Assembly (NCBI GenBank): GCA_944333305.1
Contig: CALVKV010000085.1
Location: forward strand, 1 to 5,513
From: an uncultured Bacilli bacterium
GTDB taxonomy: Bacteria > Bacillota_I > Bacilli_A > RF39 > UBA660
DNA: 5,513 nt
Direction of reading: 5' to 3'
The notes beneath the pieces are model-generated. The model was not told where the DNA came from and did not search any database. It saw only the letters and a list, made by a program, of their open reading frames with translations. A program made the position numbers and the translations under genes. Shown here one piece after another: positions 5,277 to 5,513 of the stretch. How positions within the stretch are numbered: position 1 is the stretch's first letter; the number at the start of each line of letters is the position of its first letter.

Positions 5277-5513
<237 letters not shown>

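Overview
The window reads as chromosomal DNA from a very AT-rich, peptidoglycan-making, low-GC Gram-positive bacterium (Bacillota). EF-Tu, MurD, a FemA/MurM-type transferase and enolase all have Firmicutes-like sequences. UGA is a stop codon here: the Fic-like gene ends in TGA and further in-frame TGAs follow. The mycoplasma code is therefore unlikely, and an uncultured gut Bacilli lineage (RF39/RFN20-like) is a plausible but unproven guess.

Layout, left to right. (1) The last 38 codons of tuf (EF-Tu) and its intrinsic terminator. (2) Two small + strand membrane or exported genes, each with its own extended -10 promoter: a YgjV-family multi-spanning protein (196-711) and a membrane-anchored extracellular protein of uncertain, possibly PsbP/Mog1-like fold (757-1407). 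(3) A convergent junction with a bidirectional hairpin terminator, then a minus-strand FemA/FemX/MurM-type gene (1415-2659) for a tRNA-dependent peptidoglycan bridge transferase. (4) A 108-bp divergent promoter region. (5) A + strand operon: murD (2768-4117), a Fic-domain protein whose catalytic His is replaced by Gln (4142-4825), and an unrecognised 146-aa protein (4831-5271) whose ribosome-binding site overlaps the fic stop codon. (6) The first 72 codons of eno (enolase), whose -10 box contains the stop codon of the preceding gene.

Functionally the centre is cell-wall synthesis. MurD builds the stem peptide in the cytoplasm, and the Fem protein adds bridge amino acids to lipid-linked precursor at the inner membrane face. 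The two are divergently transcribed. tuf and eno flank the region as housekeeping genes. The least ordinary part is the His-less Fic protein and its translationally linked, unidentified partner between murD and eno. I saw no tRNA, rRNA, CRISPR array, insertion sequence or phage structure.
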